A stretch of 64,000 nucleotides of DNA from Leeuwenhoekiella sp. MAR_2009_132 (GCF_000687915.1 NZ_JHZY01000004.1:816001-880000), one strand, 5' to 3'. Shown: positions 17,621 through 26,069, counted from the stretch's first letter. The notes: generated by a model from the sequence alone, not told the origin. Made by a program: numbers and translations.

Positions 17621-17793
17621 GCGGACTCCGTTCACGATTTCGGATTGGGAATGAAGCGTCCCGTTCCAGCGCAGCGGAGCGGGTAAGCGGAATGGAAAGT
17701 AGAAATTGGGGATGGTGTCCAAGACTTTTGTAGGGAAGCTCTTTTCCCGGAATGTAGCTTTTCGCGGAATGTAGGGGAATGTGCTGAACGGGT
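17621..17793. repeat. 170-bp ICE repeat, copy a
   Basis: Best conserved from 17704 on: GTGTCCAAGAC, TAGGGAAGCTCTTTTC, GGAATGTAGCTTTTCGCGGA, ATGTAGGGGAATG and GCTGAACGGG. The same blocks in the same order occur at 18229-18398, 18434-18619 and 22597-22767. A variable hairpin (CCCGTTCC...GGAGCGGG) sits in the first half. No open frame is conserved between copies. Confidence 0.7.
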
Positions 17794-17878
17794 TAAAAAA
17801 ATTGAATTCGATAAAAGGTTAATATTACTTTGGTGAGTAGTTAACTCACTCTACAAAAAGTTCTTTCTGATTTTTAGA

Positions 17879-18040
17879 TTAAACATTATTTAATAATATC
17901 TGGTAGTAAAAGGGATGCTTTTCTCTGTAGTACGCTAAATGACTTTCGCCACTATCGACATTATAATTTTCACTACTTAATTGATAATGTTCTTCTGCTT
18001 CTTGCAATGAAATGTCGGATTTTACAGCTGTATTTTTCAT
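17879..18040 (-). CDS. 53-aa conserved ICE protein
   Basis: Complete frame from the ATG at 18040 to TAA at 17879, reading MKNTAVKSDISLQEAEEHYQ... and ending ...QILLNNV. It is acidic, with no hydrophobic segment and no known domain. It deserves belief because it is placed behind the same roughly 150-bp leader repeat that precedes the ParB and DUF932 genes, with the same distance between repeat and start codon. The function is unknown. Confidence 0.65.
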   Translation of the reverse strand: MKNTAVKSDISLQEAEEHYQLSSENYNVDSGESHLAYYREKHPFYYQILLNNV

Positions 18041-18058
18041 AATGTTAAAATTTTTGGT

Positions 18059-18212
18059 TAAACAATATTTGAGCAGAAACCAAACGGAAGCTAAAATCTT
18101 GGCTCAAAAGGAAACGGAATAAATAAGTGATGGAAGAAGCGTTGGCTTTATGCCGTAGTCTTTTGATGGAAGTATTTTACGAGTTTACCTTGCGTGTATA
18201 TTGTATGATAAT
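18059..18212 (-). repeat. Shared leader repeat, copy A
   Basis: About 150 bp lying immediately upstream of the 53-aa gene. It matches copies at 33333-33485 and 35396-35550 over nearly its full length. Common blocks (plus strand) include AACAATATTTGAGC, GGCTCAAAAGGAAACGGAAT, TTGGCTTTATGCCGTAGTCT and TATTTTACGAGTTTA. TTTGAGC and GCTCAAA form a conserved inverted repeat. It is probably a common promoter/leader or regulator-binding region. Confidence 0.75.
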
Positions 18213-18228
18213 TAAGTTCCTTTTTAAA

Positions 18229-18398
18229 GCGGATTTGATTCTCGATTTTGGCTAGGGAATGTTGTGTTCCTTTCCAGCATAGGAAAGGGTTAACGAAATG
18301 GAAAGTCAAAATTGGGGATTGTGTCCAAGACCTGTGTAGGGAAGCTCTTTTCTTGGAATGTAGCTTTTCGCGAAATGCAGGGGAATGGGCTGAACGGA
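18229..18398. repeat. 170-bp ICE repeat, copy b
   Basis: Same block order as copy a: AAAGCGGATTTGA, a variable hairpin (TTCCTTTCC...GGAAAGG), ATTGTGTCCAAGACCTGTGTAG, GGAATGTAGCTTTTCGCGAA and GGGGAATGGGCTGAACGG. It lies in tandem with copy c. Confidence 0.7.
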
Positions 18399-18433
18399 TT
18401 TTATAAACTTATTCTTCTCTTGAAACAGAATTT

Positions 18434-18619
18434 AAAGCGGACTTAACTTGAAAGGTGTAGGTTGAAATGGAGTTTGACCACTTCCCGATTTTCTTGGGAA
18501 TGAGTGGGCAAGTGGAAAGGAAATCGGAAGCTTTGGAGTTGTGTCTAAGACTTGTTTTAATGAAGCGCTTTGCCTGAAATATAGCTTTTTTGCGGAATGT
18601 AGGGGAATGGGCTGAATGA
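18434..18619. repeat. 170-bp ICE repeat, copy c (left flank of defence cassette)
   Basis: AAAGCGGACTTAACTTGAAAGG at the start matches copy d almost exactly (AAAGCGGACTTAACTTTAAAGG). It then has its own hairpin (CCACTTCCCG...GTGGGCAAGTGG region), GTGTCTAAGAC and GCGGAATGTAGGGGAATGGGCTGAA. It ends 48 bp before the KAP NTPase gene. Confidence 0.7.
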
Positions 18620-18666
18620 TACTGGGAATGTAATTCTCTTGTTAAGTAGGGTAGAATTATAAAATT

Positions 18667-20505
18667 CTATTCATCTTCGGTTGCTAATAATTTACAGGCT
18701 CTATCAAGGATTTCTAATAATTCTTTCCAATTAAATATTCTCAATTTATCAAGTTCTTCGTCTTTAAGTATTAAATTATCGATTGATACCTTCAAATGAT
18801 TTAAACTGTCAAAATCATCTGGAAACATATGTTTTAAACTCGAACTCTTATAGCGCTCTTGCATTGCTTTGGTAAAGTGTACTAATGTGCCATTACTAAC
18901 TGAAGTTAAAACGATAAAGAGTTGTTCCCCATTTATATACTTTAAAAAATCTTTAGAATATTTCTTTGCCTCAAACAGTTGGTTTAAATTTTCAATATGT
19001 TCATTTTCGAGTAATTCCATCAATATATTGCTTTCTGAAGCTTCGGATTCCTCTCTAATGACTTTATGCACAGCAATAATTTTGTCTCGTATTGGTTGCA
19101 TTTCAGGTATACTAACAGCAAAATGGGCTAAATTTTCAAAAACTCTATCGTTGATTTCCTTGCGCTTTGAAGCTAAATCCAAGCCTTTTGAAAGTATATT
19201 GTCGATTTCTTGCGATGTTTTTGCAATTAATCCATTCTGTGAAAAAAAATGATAAAAATTTGAGAGCCTATCATAATCATATATAGAATAAAGACCCTTT
19301 TCAGCATTCTGTAATACGTTTGCTACTAATTTTTCAAATTCATTTCCATCAATAGACCTAAAATCATAAGTAACGAGTCTCATAAATTCCAATACTTCTT
19401 CGGGATGTTCTTCGGGCTTTCTTTTTTCCAGTTCATCTTTTAAATTTTTAATATCAAGATACCCTGAAAGGATATAAGTGTAAATGCTTCCGTAAAATTG
19501 AAACTCGTTGATTCTACTTTCCACATACTTCAAATAGAATTTTTCAGCATAGGTTGGCTCTATCTCCGGTTCTTTTTTATCTTCTGGAAAGAAGCTATTC
19601 ATTGGAACACTTTTACCTCTATTTTGATACCAAAAATAAGATGTATTTTCCAGTCCGTTGAAATCATTACTCTCATCAGATTTCAAATGACCTCTCTTGA
19701 ACTCAATTGAAATAAGAGCTGTAAACAGAATAACCTCTTCTTGAAATTCCGAAGCTACATCTTTCAGACTTCCGTAAATTTTAAAAAGACTATCTAAAAA
19801 GAACGATATGATTCTCAAATTATATTCTTCATATTCAAAAAATATCCCGTAGATATAGTCTTTATTTTCCTTTAAAAATGTAAAATACTCATCTTCGATA
19901 GTATATGTTTTATAGAGAGTCGGAAGGACTTTTTCCAGTTCAGGTTCATAATTAAGTTCTCTGCCTATAACTTTTTCTTTTATCTTTAAATAATTGGCAT
20001 TGTCATCAATTTTAATTGCATCAGCCAAGATTAGACATTTCAAGTTTTTGTGCTCTACGAAGTCATTAATAAAGCCGAATAATTCTTTTATAGGTATTTG
20101 GCATCTTTCAAGGTCATCAAAACAAATAACTTTATCATTAAATTTTAAGCCATCCAAAGTTACACCACTCAAAATATTACTGAAGTCAACCTTGAAAAAC
20201 TTGGTTACGGTATTCCCTATGTTACCTGTTAGTCTTGCTATATTTTTTAAAGCTTTATTTTCAGGCTTTCCAAAAAAGGGAATTAATTTAATCATCAATT
20301 GCTGTTGCAACTGCTCTACGGTTTTCAATCCATTCAACGAAATATATAATGGCTTTAGCTCTTGTTTTTTTACCATTGCGTGCAGCGTTGTTTTCCAAAA
20401 AAATGTCTTGCCACTTCCCCAAGTACCATTAATAAGTAAAGCGTATTGTGTTGCTTCTTTCCTTAAATATTCTTTAAAAATCTCTTCAATATGTGCTGTT
20501 TGCAT
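18667..20505 (-). CDS. KAP-type P-loop NTPase, defence-like
   Basis: 612 aa. Walker A GTWGSGKT at residues 27-34 and Walker B KVICFDDLERC at about 125-135, the FDDLER form typical of KAP-family NTPases. No transmembrane helices are apparent, unlike some KAP proteins. The long C-terminal region (about 250-612) is helical and unrecognised. KAP NTPases include phage-exclusion proteins such as PifA of plasmid F. Placed 67 bp after an AbiEii-like toxin in the same direction, it is probably a third member of that system or a separate antiphage protein. The family is clear; the role is inferred. Confidence 0.8.
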   Translation of the reverse strand: MQTAHIEEIFKEYLRKEATQYALLINGTWGSGKTFFWKTTLHAMVKKQELKPLYISLNGLKTVEQLQQQLMIKLIPFFGKPENKALKNIARLTGNIGNTVTKFFKVDFSNILSGVTLDGLKFNDKVICFDDLERCQIPIKELFGFINDFVEHKNLKCLILADAIKIDDNANYLKIKEKVIGRELNYEPELEKVLPTLYKTYTIEDEYFTFLKENKDYIYGIFFEYEEYNLRIISFFLDSLFKIYGSLKDVASEFQEEVILFTALISIEFKRGHLKSDESNDFNGLENTSYFWYQNRGKSVPMNSFFPEDKKEPEIEPTYAEKFYLKYVESRINEFQFYGSIYTYILSGYLDIKNLKDELEKRKPEEHPEEVLEFMRLVTYDFRSIDGNEFEKLVANVLQNAEKGLYSIYDYDRLSNFYHFFSQNGLIAKTSQEIDNILSKGLDLASKRKEINDRVFENLAHFAVSIPEMQPIRDKIIAVHKVIREESEASESNILMELLENEHIENLNQLFEAKKYSKDFLKYINGEQLFIVLTSVSNGTLVHFTKAMQERYKSSSLKHMFPDDFDSLNHLKVSIDNLILKDEELDKLRIFNWKELLEILDRACKLLATEDE

Positions 20506-20572
20506 ATTGTTTTGTGTTTAACTGTTTATTACTAATCTCGAATTTCTCTTGGTTTTTGCCATCCTACTCCTT

Positions 20573-21682
20573 TTAAACTGGTAACAATTCCACTGCCTTG
20601 TACCAGTAATAAAATATAGACTTATCCGGCTGGCGTTTCAATTTGTTCAAGTATGCCCATTCTACATTTTCAATAGTAAGTTCGCTTATACCTTGTCCTT
20701 CGTAATATTCAATTTCAGTAATTTCGGGTTGCAATAAAAGTGTATTCAAATAGGCTACTCTGGCCGAAGCTGCAAGAGCTTCCTCTATCCTGAAATTTCC
20801 TGTCATCAAAAACGCACTTCCAAAACTGCGTATGCCACGGTTTAATTCGTCAAACTTCTTTTTTGTTTCCTTGGTTGGATTGCGTTCCCTTTTGGCGATG
20901 ATGGCACAGGTGTTTATGGAATCCCAAAGAACATCTGTTTCTTTGAGGTTTCTTTTGCCGAAATCTTTATCGGAACTACGATAGGATAGTTCCGCTTTCG
21001 AGAAAGCGGAAAAACTTGCCTTAACAATAGACATATCTGTAATGTTTTCAAACAACTTCCCTAAATCGAACAATTGCTTACAGATTTCCATTGTAAATAA
21101 CTGGTCGCCCTTATAATATGGAATACCAATGGTCTCTGGCGCAAAAGCAGTAAGCTTATCGCCACAGATGGAATTTACCGATGGTGTTGTAATCGTCGTT
21201 GTAGTTCCAGCGACCGAAAGCCAAGATACTTCTATGGCAGATTCTATAAGTTCTGGATAATGCGGACTGTCAAAAAGAATGTCCAGCAGAATTGTTCCTG
21301 AAACATTCGGGTTGTAAACCGAGTCAAATTCAAAAGTATAATGTGCCTTTGGAACACCTTCTTTATAACTTCGACGCTCATTCAAGATGTGGCTTTTAAA
21401 ATGTGAGTTGGCAACAACCGCATCGAGAATTTTTTTCAATGGGTCGCGTTTTACACTTGAAATGATATCAATGTCGATTGAAAACCGATTGCCTTCTTCA
21501 AGTAAGAGTACGAGCGATGTGCCGCCTTTAAAAACAAAATCAAGTCCTTCTATCTTTAGATGTTCTAATAAAGAGAATGCGTGAACCATTTTTTCCAAAA
21601 TGGTCACATTAATGCCTTTATGTTCTTTTTTTGACCGAAAAATATCCAGCCACTCTTTTGTGAAGCTTTTGTTTTCAATCAT
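20573..21682 (-). CDS. AbiEii/AbiGii-like nucleotidyltransferase toxin
   Basis: 369 aa. The nucleotidyltransferase signature FKGGTSLVLLLEEGNRFSIDIDI (residues 51-73) has the GGTS motif and the D70-x-D72 metal-binding pair, as in AbiEii/MenT-type toxins of type IV toxin-antitoxin phage-exclusion systems. A further conserved region is CGDKLTAFAPETIGIPY. The start codon overlaps the end of the antitoxin gene by 8 bp, so the two are translationally coupled. It probably blocks growth on infection by modifying tRNA or another RNA; the target is unknown here. It contains one copy of the CGCTTTCGAGAAAGCG palindrome. Confidence 0.88.
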   Translation of the reverse strand: MIENKSFTKEWLDIFRSKKEHKGINVTILEKMVHAFSLLEHLKIEGLDFVFKGGTSLVLLLEEGNRFSIDIDIISSVKRDPLKKILDAVVANSHFKSHILNERRSYKEGVPKAHYTFEFDSVYNPNVSGTILLDILFDSPHYPELIESAIEVSWLSVAGTTTTITTPSVNSICGDKLTAFAPETIGIPYYKGDQLFTMEICKQLFDLGKLFENITDMSIVKASFSAFSKAELSYRSSDKDFGKRNLKETDVLWDSINTCAIIAKRERNPTKETKKKFDELNRGIRSFGSAFLMTGNFRIEEALAASARVAYLNTLLLQPEITEIEYYEGQGISELTIENVEWAYLNKLKRQPDKSIFYYWYKAVELLPV

Positions 21683-22442
21683 TGATTATGTCCTCTAAAA
21701 TATTCGGTATGTGGTTATTCATAAATTGCTTGATTTCCTGTTCTTTCTTTCGTCTTTTCGCATAGCTAAAGAACTTTGTGAAATTAATACTGTATCGCTC
21801 AAGTATTTTTTCATAAATATTTATGAGTTCAGAGCCTTGGTAAAAATGGTACAGGTTTTCATCGGCAAACAAGTCCACCATTATTTTTTCAAGCGTTGCA
21901 ACTGGAACTACATTTTTTTTGTCTTTCAATTTACTTATCGGTGCTCTGGTGACGAGACGTTTTATGACCACGGGAACAGCACTCTCGGAAATGTAGAATT
22001 CAATTTCCTTGTCATCGGGATTCAAGAAAAAATCCATTTTCAAGGAATCATTTAGATAATAGTATAGTGATTCTGTAAATTCCTTTTCCACTTCTACTAC
22101 AATCATTTGATTGGATACTTGATGCTGCGTAAATTCATTGAGCCATTGGTTTTCCCATATAGCATATTGGATTTCCTCAAATCGTTCATTGGTCTTACTT
22201 GCTATTTTTAGAACACTATCAGACAGTACTGGTCTATACTTGGGTTTATAGGATATAACATACAATCCACGACCAATAGTTTTGATGATGTCTTTTTTCT
22301 TCAGGTCGTAAATGCGCCAACTAAATGTACTTTCCTTCAAATCTGGTTCAAAGTCCAAATAGAACTGAAATAGCTCGTCCCTGTCAAAAGAACTTCGCTC
22401 CTTAAACGCTTCTATAAGCTTGTTTTCTATAATTTTTGGCAT
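21675..22442 (-). CDS. AbiEi-like antitoxin / winged-helix regulator (DUF6577-like)
   Basis: 255 aa with an N-terminal winged-helix layout (residues 10-65: ELFQFYLDFEPDLKESTFSWRIYDLKKKDIIKTIGRGLYVI) and a mixed alpha/beta C-terminal domain. Gene order (antitoxin, then overlapping AbiEii toxin) and the transcription-factor-like N-terminus fit the AbiEi type IV antitoxin scheme, in which the protein represses its own operon. Inverted and direct repeats just upstream (22477-22539) look like its operators. Confidence 0.75.
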   Translation of the reverse strand: MPKIIENKLIEAFKERSSFDRDELFQFYLDFEPDLKESTFSWRIYDLKKKDIIKTIGRGLYVISYKPKYRPVLSDSVLKIASKTNERFEEIQYAIWENQWLNEFTQHQVSNQMIVVEVEKEFTESLYYYLNDSLKMDFFLNPDDKEIEFYISESAVPVVIKRLVTRAPISKLKDKKNVVPVATLEKIMVDLFADENLYHFYQGSELINIYEKILERYSINFTKFFSYAKRRKKEQEIKQFMNNHIPNILEDIIND

Positions 22443-22476
22443 AATACAATATCAAAACTTTGCCAAAAATACAAAA

Positions 22477-22539
22477 AAGTGGCGAATATTTGAAAACTAA
22501 TTATCGCCACTACATCAATAAAGTGGTAAATATTTGAAA
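22477..22539. promoter_or_regulatory. Putative operators of the AbiE-like operon
   Basis: AAGTGGCGAATATTTGAAA (22477-22495) is repeated with two changes at 22521-22539, 44 bp on; GTGGCGA (22479-22485) also forms an inverted repeat with TCGCCAC (22504-22510). It lies 35-97 bp upstream of the antitoxin start, as expected for autoregulation by an AbiEi-type protein. Confidence 0.5.
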
Positions 22540-22596
22540 TGGTTATTTTTGGCTTTAATTAAATATCAACTAAAGTTGTCGCTTGAGGTAGTCTTA

Positions 22597-22767
22597 AAAG
22601 CGGACTTAACTTTAAAGGTAGATTGGGAATGAAGTGTTTTCCGCTTTTTTGGGGGGGTATAGCGTAGTGGAAATCTAAAATTTTGGAATTGTGTCCAAGA
22701 CCTTTGTTAGTGAAGCTCTTTTCTCGAAATGTAGAGCAACGGAATGTAGGGGATTGTGCTGATTGGG
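22597..22767. repeat. 170-bp ICE repeat, copy d (right flank of defence cassette)
   Basis: AAAGCGGACTTAACTTTAAAGG, a GGGAATGAAGTGTTTTCCGC block, ATTGTGTCCAAGACCT, TAGTGAAGCTCTTTTC and GGAATGTAGGGGATTGTGCTGA. It has the same orientation as copies a-c, so the three defence genes sit between direct repeats c and d. Confidence 0.7.
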
Positions 22768-22786
22768 ATTATAAATGTAATGGCAT

Positions 22787-22817
22787 AAAAAAACCTCCCT
22801 ACCAAAGTAAGAAGGTG
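22787..22817 (-). terminator. Terminator of the divalent-metal operon
   Basis: On the minus strand ACCTTCTTAC pairs fully (with G-U pairs) with GTAGGGAGGT around TTTG, followed by TTTTTTT. It lies 24 bp after the stop of the 2Fe-2S gene. Confidence 0.85.
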
Positions 22818-22840
22818 TTTTTGTTTTCAATTTAAACCGA

Positions 22841-23089
22841 TTATTTATTTAAAATATGTCTTTTAACGATTGTTCCTAAATCTTTCTCCGAAAACCATAT
22901 ATCCTCTGGATGAAGGTGCATAACGGGTGCTTGTTCGCACTTGTTGTTGCAGTCCATATCGTCGACTTCTATTTTATCTTTTAGTTTATATTTCTTAATA
23001 TAATAATCTAAAAGCTTTCCCTTTTTCTTTCGGCATTTTACGCCGTCGCATCGATAAATTACTGACTTATTATTTTTAGATTCTGCCAT
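22841..23089 (-). CDS. (2Fe-2S) ferredoxin domain protein
   Basis: 82-aa thioredoxin-fold 2Fe-2S ferredoxin-like protein: CDGVKC (residues 14-19) and CNNKC (47-51) supply four cysteines in the C-x4-C...C-x3-C spacing, and APVMHLHPEDIWFS follows. Lysine-rich overall. It is the last gene of the second metal operon, 4 bp after the MFS gene. It may carry electrons or act as a metal-binding companion; specific partners are not visible. Confidence 0.85.
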   Translation of the reverse strand: MAESKNNKSVIYRCDGVKCRKKKGKLLDYYIKKYKLKDKIEVDDMDCNNKCEQAPVMHLHPEDIWFSEKDLGTIVKRHILNK

Positions 23090-23093
23090 AATT

Positions 23094-24326
23094 CTATTTT
23101 TTGAGCTTAATTTTTTTTGGTCTTAAAAAAATAACCACCAGCACTAATAATACTAATGTTATAATACCACCATATAAAAAACTTTGATTGGGATATGTAG
23201 TTCCCAAAAAACCTGCCAATGGATATGCAAATGCCCACCAGAGATGTGAAAATGCAAAATGAGAACCATACACTTTACCTTGTTCTTCAACTGGAACTGT
23301 TTCTCCGATAAGTGTTTCGGATGGAATCTCCGCAAGGCTTTGACCAAGTCCCGCAATAATCCATACAATGAATAGCATTGAAAAATCGAGATAATTGGCA
23401 AAACTTATGGCCACCCCTAATATCAGAGCTCCAATAATAAGAGAGATACGTCTTGATTTGGATTTATCAATTGCTCCAGAAACAAAGGCTGCTACCATTG
23501 CGCCAATAGCGAAAGCTGCCATTATGATTCCATAGTCCTTATCTGTAAGTTCCAATCCACCTTTGACCAATACGATGGTGTTTACCAAAATAAGTGCGCC
23601 CGCAATCGCAGATACAAATTCAATGAATAATGCAAAGCGCACGTATTGATTGGAAAATAGTAATTTAATGCCTTTTAAAACATCTTGCCAAGTGGTTGGC
23701 TTTATTTTACCCTCGATTTCGTCTGGGACTACATCCAACTTACTTTTCGGAAGGCTTAACAATAAAATACCTGCTATCACAAAAGTAGCAGCATCGACAA
23801 AAAATATTTCCCTTGCACCCAACCAGATGGCTAAAATTCCTGCCAAGCCTGGCCCCAAAACTCCTAAAAGCTGATACGTGGCTGCTGATAAACCTATGGC
23901 TTGACGGTATATGGATTTATCTACAATCTGCGGAATAATAGCTCGATAGGTCGGACTAAAAAATGCGTTGAAAACATTCATAAGAAAAATGAGAACATAA
24001 ATTTGCCATTCTTCAGTTACAAAAGGCAAACAGCCAACTATAACCATTCTTACAAAATGTGTGGTGTATAGTATTTTCTTTCGGCTAATCCTATCTGCTA
24101 ATACGCCTGCAAAAGGCGAAAATATAATGAATGCAGTAACTCGTAAAGTAAGAGCTGTTGCCAATATGACCGCAGCCCTTTCTTCGCCGAACTGATATGC
24201 CAAAAGAGCCAACCCGACCCACGTAAAGGCATCGCCCAATAAACTTATGGTCTGTGCCAAATAAAGTTTTGCGAATAAACGATTACGTAAAGCTTGGAAT
24301 GGTTCTAATAGTTTTGACAGTTTCAT
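23094..24326 (-). CDS. MFS transporter
   Basis: 410 aa, about 12 transmembrane helices. N-terminal motif FAKLYLAQTISLLGDAFTWVGLALLAYQ and the loop RISRKKIL (motif A region GVLADRIS) are typical of the MFS_3/EntS-like exporter branch. In this operon it is probably a metal or metal-chelate exporter, but the substrate cannot be read from sequence. It lies between the membrane-anchor gene and the ferredoxin gene; a large hairpin repeat (24361-24428) precedes it. Confidence 0.85.
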   Translation of the reverse strand: MKLSKLLEPFQALRNRLFAKLYLAQTISLLGDAFTWVGLALLAYQFGEERAAVILATALTLRVTAFIIFSPFAGVLADRISRKKILYTTHFVRMVIVGCLPFVTEEWQIYVLIFLMNVFNAFFSPTYRAIIPQIVDKSIYRQAIGLSAATYQLLGVLGPGLAGILAIWLGAREIFFVDAATFVIAGILLLSLPKSKLDVVPDEIEGKIKPTTWQDVLKGIKLLFSNQYVRFALFIEFVSAIAGALILVNTIVLVKGGLELTDKDYGIIMAAFAIGAMVAAFVSGAIDKSKSRRISLIIGALILGVAISFANYLDFSMLFIVWIIAGLGQSLAEIPSETLIGETVPVEEQGKVYGSHFAFSHLWWAFAYPLAGFLGTTYPNQSFLYGGIITLVLLVLVVIFLRPKKIKLKK

Positions 24327-24360
24327 TAATTCTCTAAATATTAATTGAGTTCAAAAGTTT

Positions 24361-24428
24361 AATTTGTGCCTGCTGAATGGAAGGGTATTTCAATTGGGCG
24401 TAGAAATTGACCTTCCATTGCAGGACTT
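24361..24428. repeat. Hairpin repeat, copy 3
   Basis: TTTGTGCCTGCTGAATGGAAGG and CCTTCCATTGCAGGACTT are the flanks; an inner CAATT...AAATTG arm continues the stem. Its outer flanks match the two copies at 140-283. It lies in the 106-bp gap between the membrane-anchor and MFS genes, inside the operon. Confidence 0.5.
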
Positions 24429-24432
24429 TAGG

Positions 24433-25065
24433 TTATAATGTATACTGACCTTTGAGCCTCAAGTTTACTGTTACATCTTCATTACTGGTATTTCTGAAAA
24501 ACCAACCGTGTTTTCCTTCATAAGGGGCTAAAAAAGTGCCAACCATATTATGGGAATTTGAAATCGTATAGCTTTCAAAATAAACCTCTTTTACCTCCTC
24601 TTTTTGTTTTACCTCGCCGTGAAAATCAAAGTACAGTACTTCATTGTTTGCGGTTGTCCATTCATATTTCATTGTTCCGTATTTGAGCATATCTATTTTA
24701 AATTCTATGCCTTTTCCGGCCGGAACTATCACTGTAGTTTCATCCTCGCGTGCAGCTAATTGCTCTTCGGGTGCTGGAAAATCTGCCTCAACGGGTCGAG
24801 CGACATCGGGTCCCGACCCAGCTTTTTCGAGTTTTATTAATGGAAGATTTGATGTTGAGACCATCATTCCCAAATCATCAGTTTGATTGCTTTCAGGCAC
24901 ATAGAGTTTGCTAAACCCTAAAACTTTACCTGCTCCTGTTGGGTCTATACCATATTCCGCAGGTAATACTGCTACAACCAAAAGAAGTGCTCCAACAACT
25001 AATGCTATGACGGTTGCCTTTATAATTTTACTTTTTTCCAAGATTGGATGTTTCATTTCTGACAT
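24433..25065 (-). CDS. Membrane-anchored periplasmic protein (transmembrane anchor family)
   Basis: 210 aa: a short cytoplasmic start, one transmembrane helix (residues 17-36), then a periplasmic domain with PEYGIDPTG-type sequence (AEYGIDPTGAGKVLGF) and a beta-rich C-terminal half (GIEFKIDMLKYGTMKYEWTT...HGWFFRNTSNEDVTVNLRLKG). This family is regularly encoded beside HupE/UreJ and RND metal pumps. Biochemical role unknown. It follows the HupE/UreJ gene by 12 bp. Confidence 0.75.
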   Translation of the reverse strand: MSEMKHPILEKSKIIKATVIALVVGALLLVVAVLPAEYGIDPTGAGKVLGFSKLYVPESNQTDDLGMMVSTSNLPLIKLEKAGSGPDVARPVEADFPAPEEQLAAREDETTVIVPAGKGIEFKIDMLKYGTMKYEWTTANNEVLYFDFHGEVKQKEEVKEVYFESYTISNSHNMVGTFLAPYEGKHGWFFRNTSNEDVTVNLRLKGQYTL

Positions 25066-25077
25066 AATAATTTTTTT

Positions 25078-25767
25078 TTAAGATGTAAAATAGCCTGTTA
25101 ATTGGAAGCCGAGCAATAAAAACCCTGCTGCCATAAGTGCTGTATTTGTAATTGTTGAAAATTTCATAAAACTGGGTTGTCTTCTCCAAATTGTAATAAG
25201 GATTAACACAACTGCCAAAGCAATAAATTGTCCTATTTCTACACCTATATTGAAACCAATTAGATTAGTAAAAAGGCCGTCTTTATCAAATTTAAATTCT
25301 TGCAGTTTACTGGCAAGACCAAAACCGTGAAACAGACCGAATATCAAAACTGCTGCTTTCGTGTTAGGTTGTTTGCCAAAGAAACGTTTGAAACCTCCCA
25401 AATTGTCGAATCCCTTATAAACAATGGATAGCGCAATGATAGCATCTATTAAGTATGCATTAATATTTATATCGGCTAAAACACCTAACAGTAACGTTGT
25501 ACTATGGCCAATGGTAAAAAAGCTAACATATAAAAGCACTTCTTTCGGTTTATACAGAAAGAAAATAACGCCGACCAAAAATAGCAGATGGTCATAACCT
25601 GTAATCATATGTTTTGCTCCTATATAAAGAAAGGAGCCGAATGCCACGCCGCTGTTTCCTAATAAAAATGTTTGCGTGTCTTCATCTACTCCGTGAGCAT
25701 ACGCCATTGAAACAAATGCTCCACATAGAAAAAGAATGAGAAAGGCATATATTTTTTTGATTTTCAT
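25078..25767 (-). CDS. HupE/UreJ family membrane protein
   Basis: 229 aa with a signal-like start (residues 7-25), then six to seven transmembrane helices. The HupE/UreJ motifs HMITGYDHLLF (about residues 53-63) and FGLFHGFGLA carry the histidines thought to handle Ni2+ or Co2+. In this operon, with a CzcA-type pump, it may take part in nickel or cobalt movement. The family assignment is firm; the direction of transport is not known. Confidence 0.88.
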   Translation of the reverse strand: MKIKKIYAFLILFLCGAFVSMAYAHGVDEDTQTFLLGNSGVAFGSFLYIGAKHMITGYDHLLFLVGVIFFLYKPKEVLLYVSFFTIGHSTTLLLGVLADININAYLIDAIIALSIVYKGFDNLGGFKRFFGKQPNTKAAVLIFGLFHGFGLASKLQEFKFDKDGLFTNLIGFNIGVEIGQFIALAVVLILITIWRRQPSFMKFSTITNTALMAAGFLLLGFQLTGYFTS

Positions 25768-25820
25768 AGTTTACTTATTTAAATCCCATTGCACATTGCT
25801 GCACAATGGGACTTTGATTA

Positions 25821-26036
25821 TTAATGGGCGTGCCCGTGGGATTTGACTTGTTGTATACTGTCCAATATTCGGTTTTCTTCCCTTACCATATTCAAGCTAT
25901 CTTCCCTTTGGCTCATTTCTTCTGGGCTTAAGGTTGTTTCAATTTTTTGCTTCTCCATATTTTCAACTTTCTTGTTGTCCCTGCAAGATGCTAATAGGGT
26001 TAAGCTAATTGTTGCGATAAAAAGTACTTTTTTCAT
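25821..26036 (-). CDS. Small lipoprotein with His-rich C-terminus
   Basis: 71 aa. Lipobox TLLASC (cysteine at residue 18), a charged helical middle, and an ending QQVKSHGHAH that could bind a metal ion. It lies between the adaptor and HupE/UreJ genes in the same direction. No named family recognised; a periplasmic metal-binding accessory role is inferred. Confidence 0.7.
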   Translation of the reverse strand: MKKVLFIATISLTLLASCRDNKKVENMEKQKIETTLSPEEMSQREDSLNMVREENRILDSIQQVKSHGHAH

Positions 26037-26069
26037 AATGTTTAATTTTTATTGTTATTGATTTTTAAA

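Noticed and set aside
17621..22767. CRISPR array from the repeated blocks
   Set aside because: Copies are about 170 bp, diverged and irregularly spaced, with genes between them; no cas genes.
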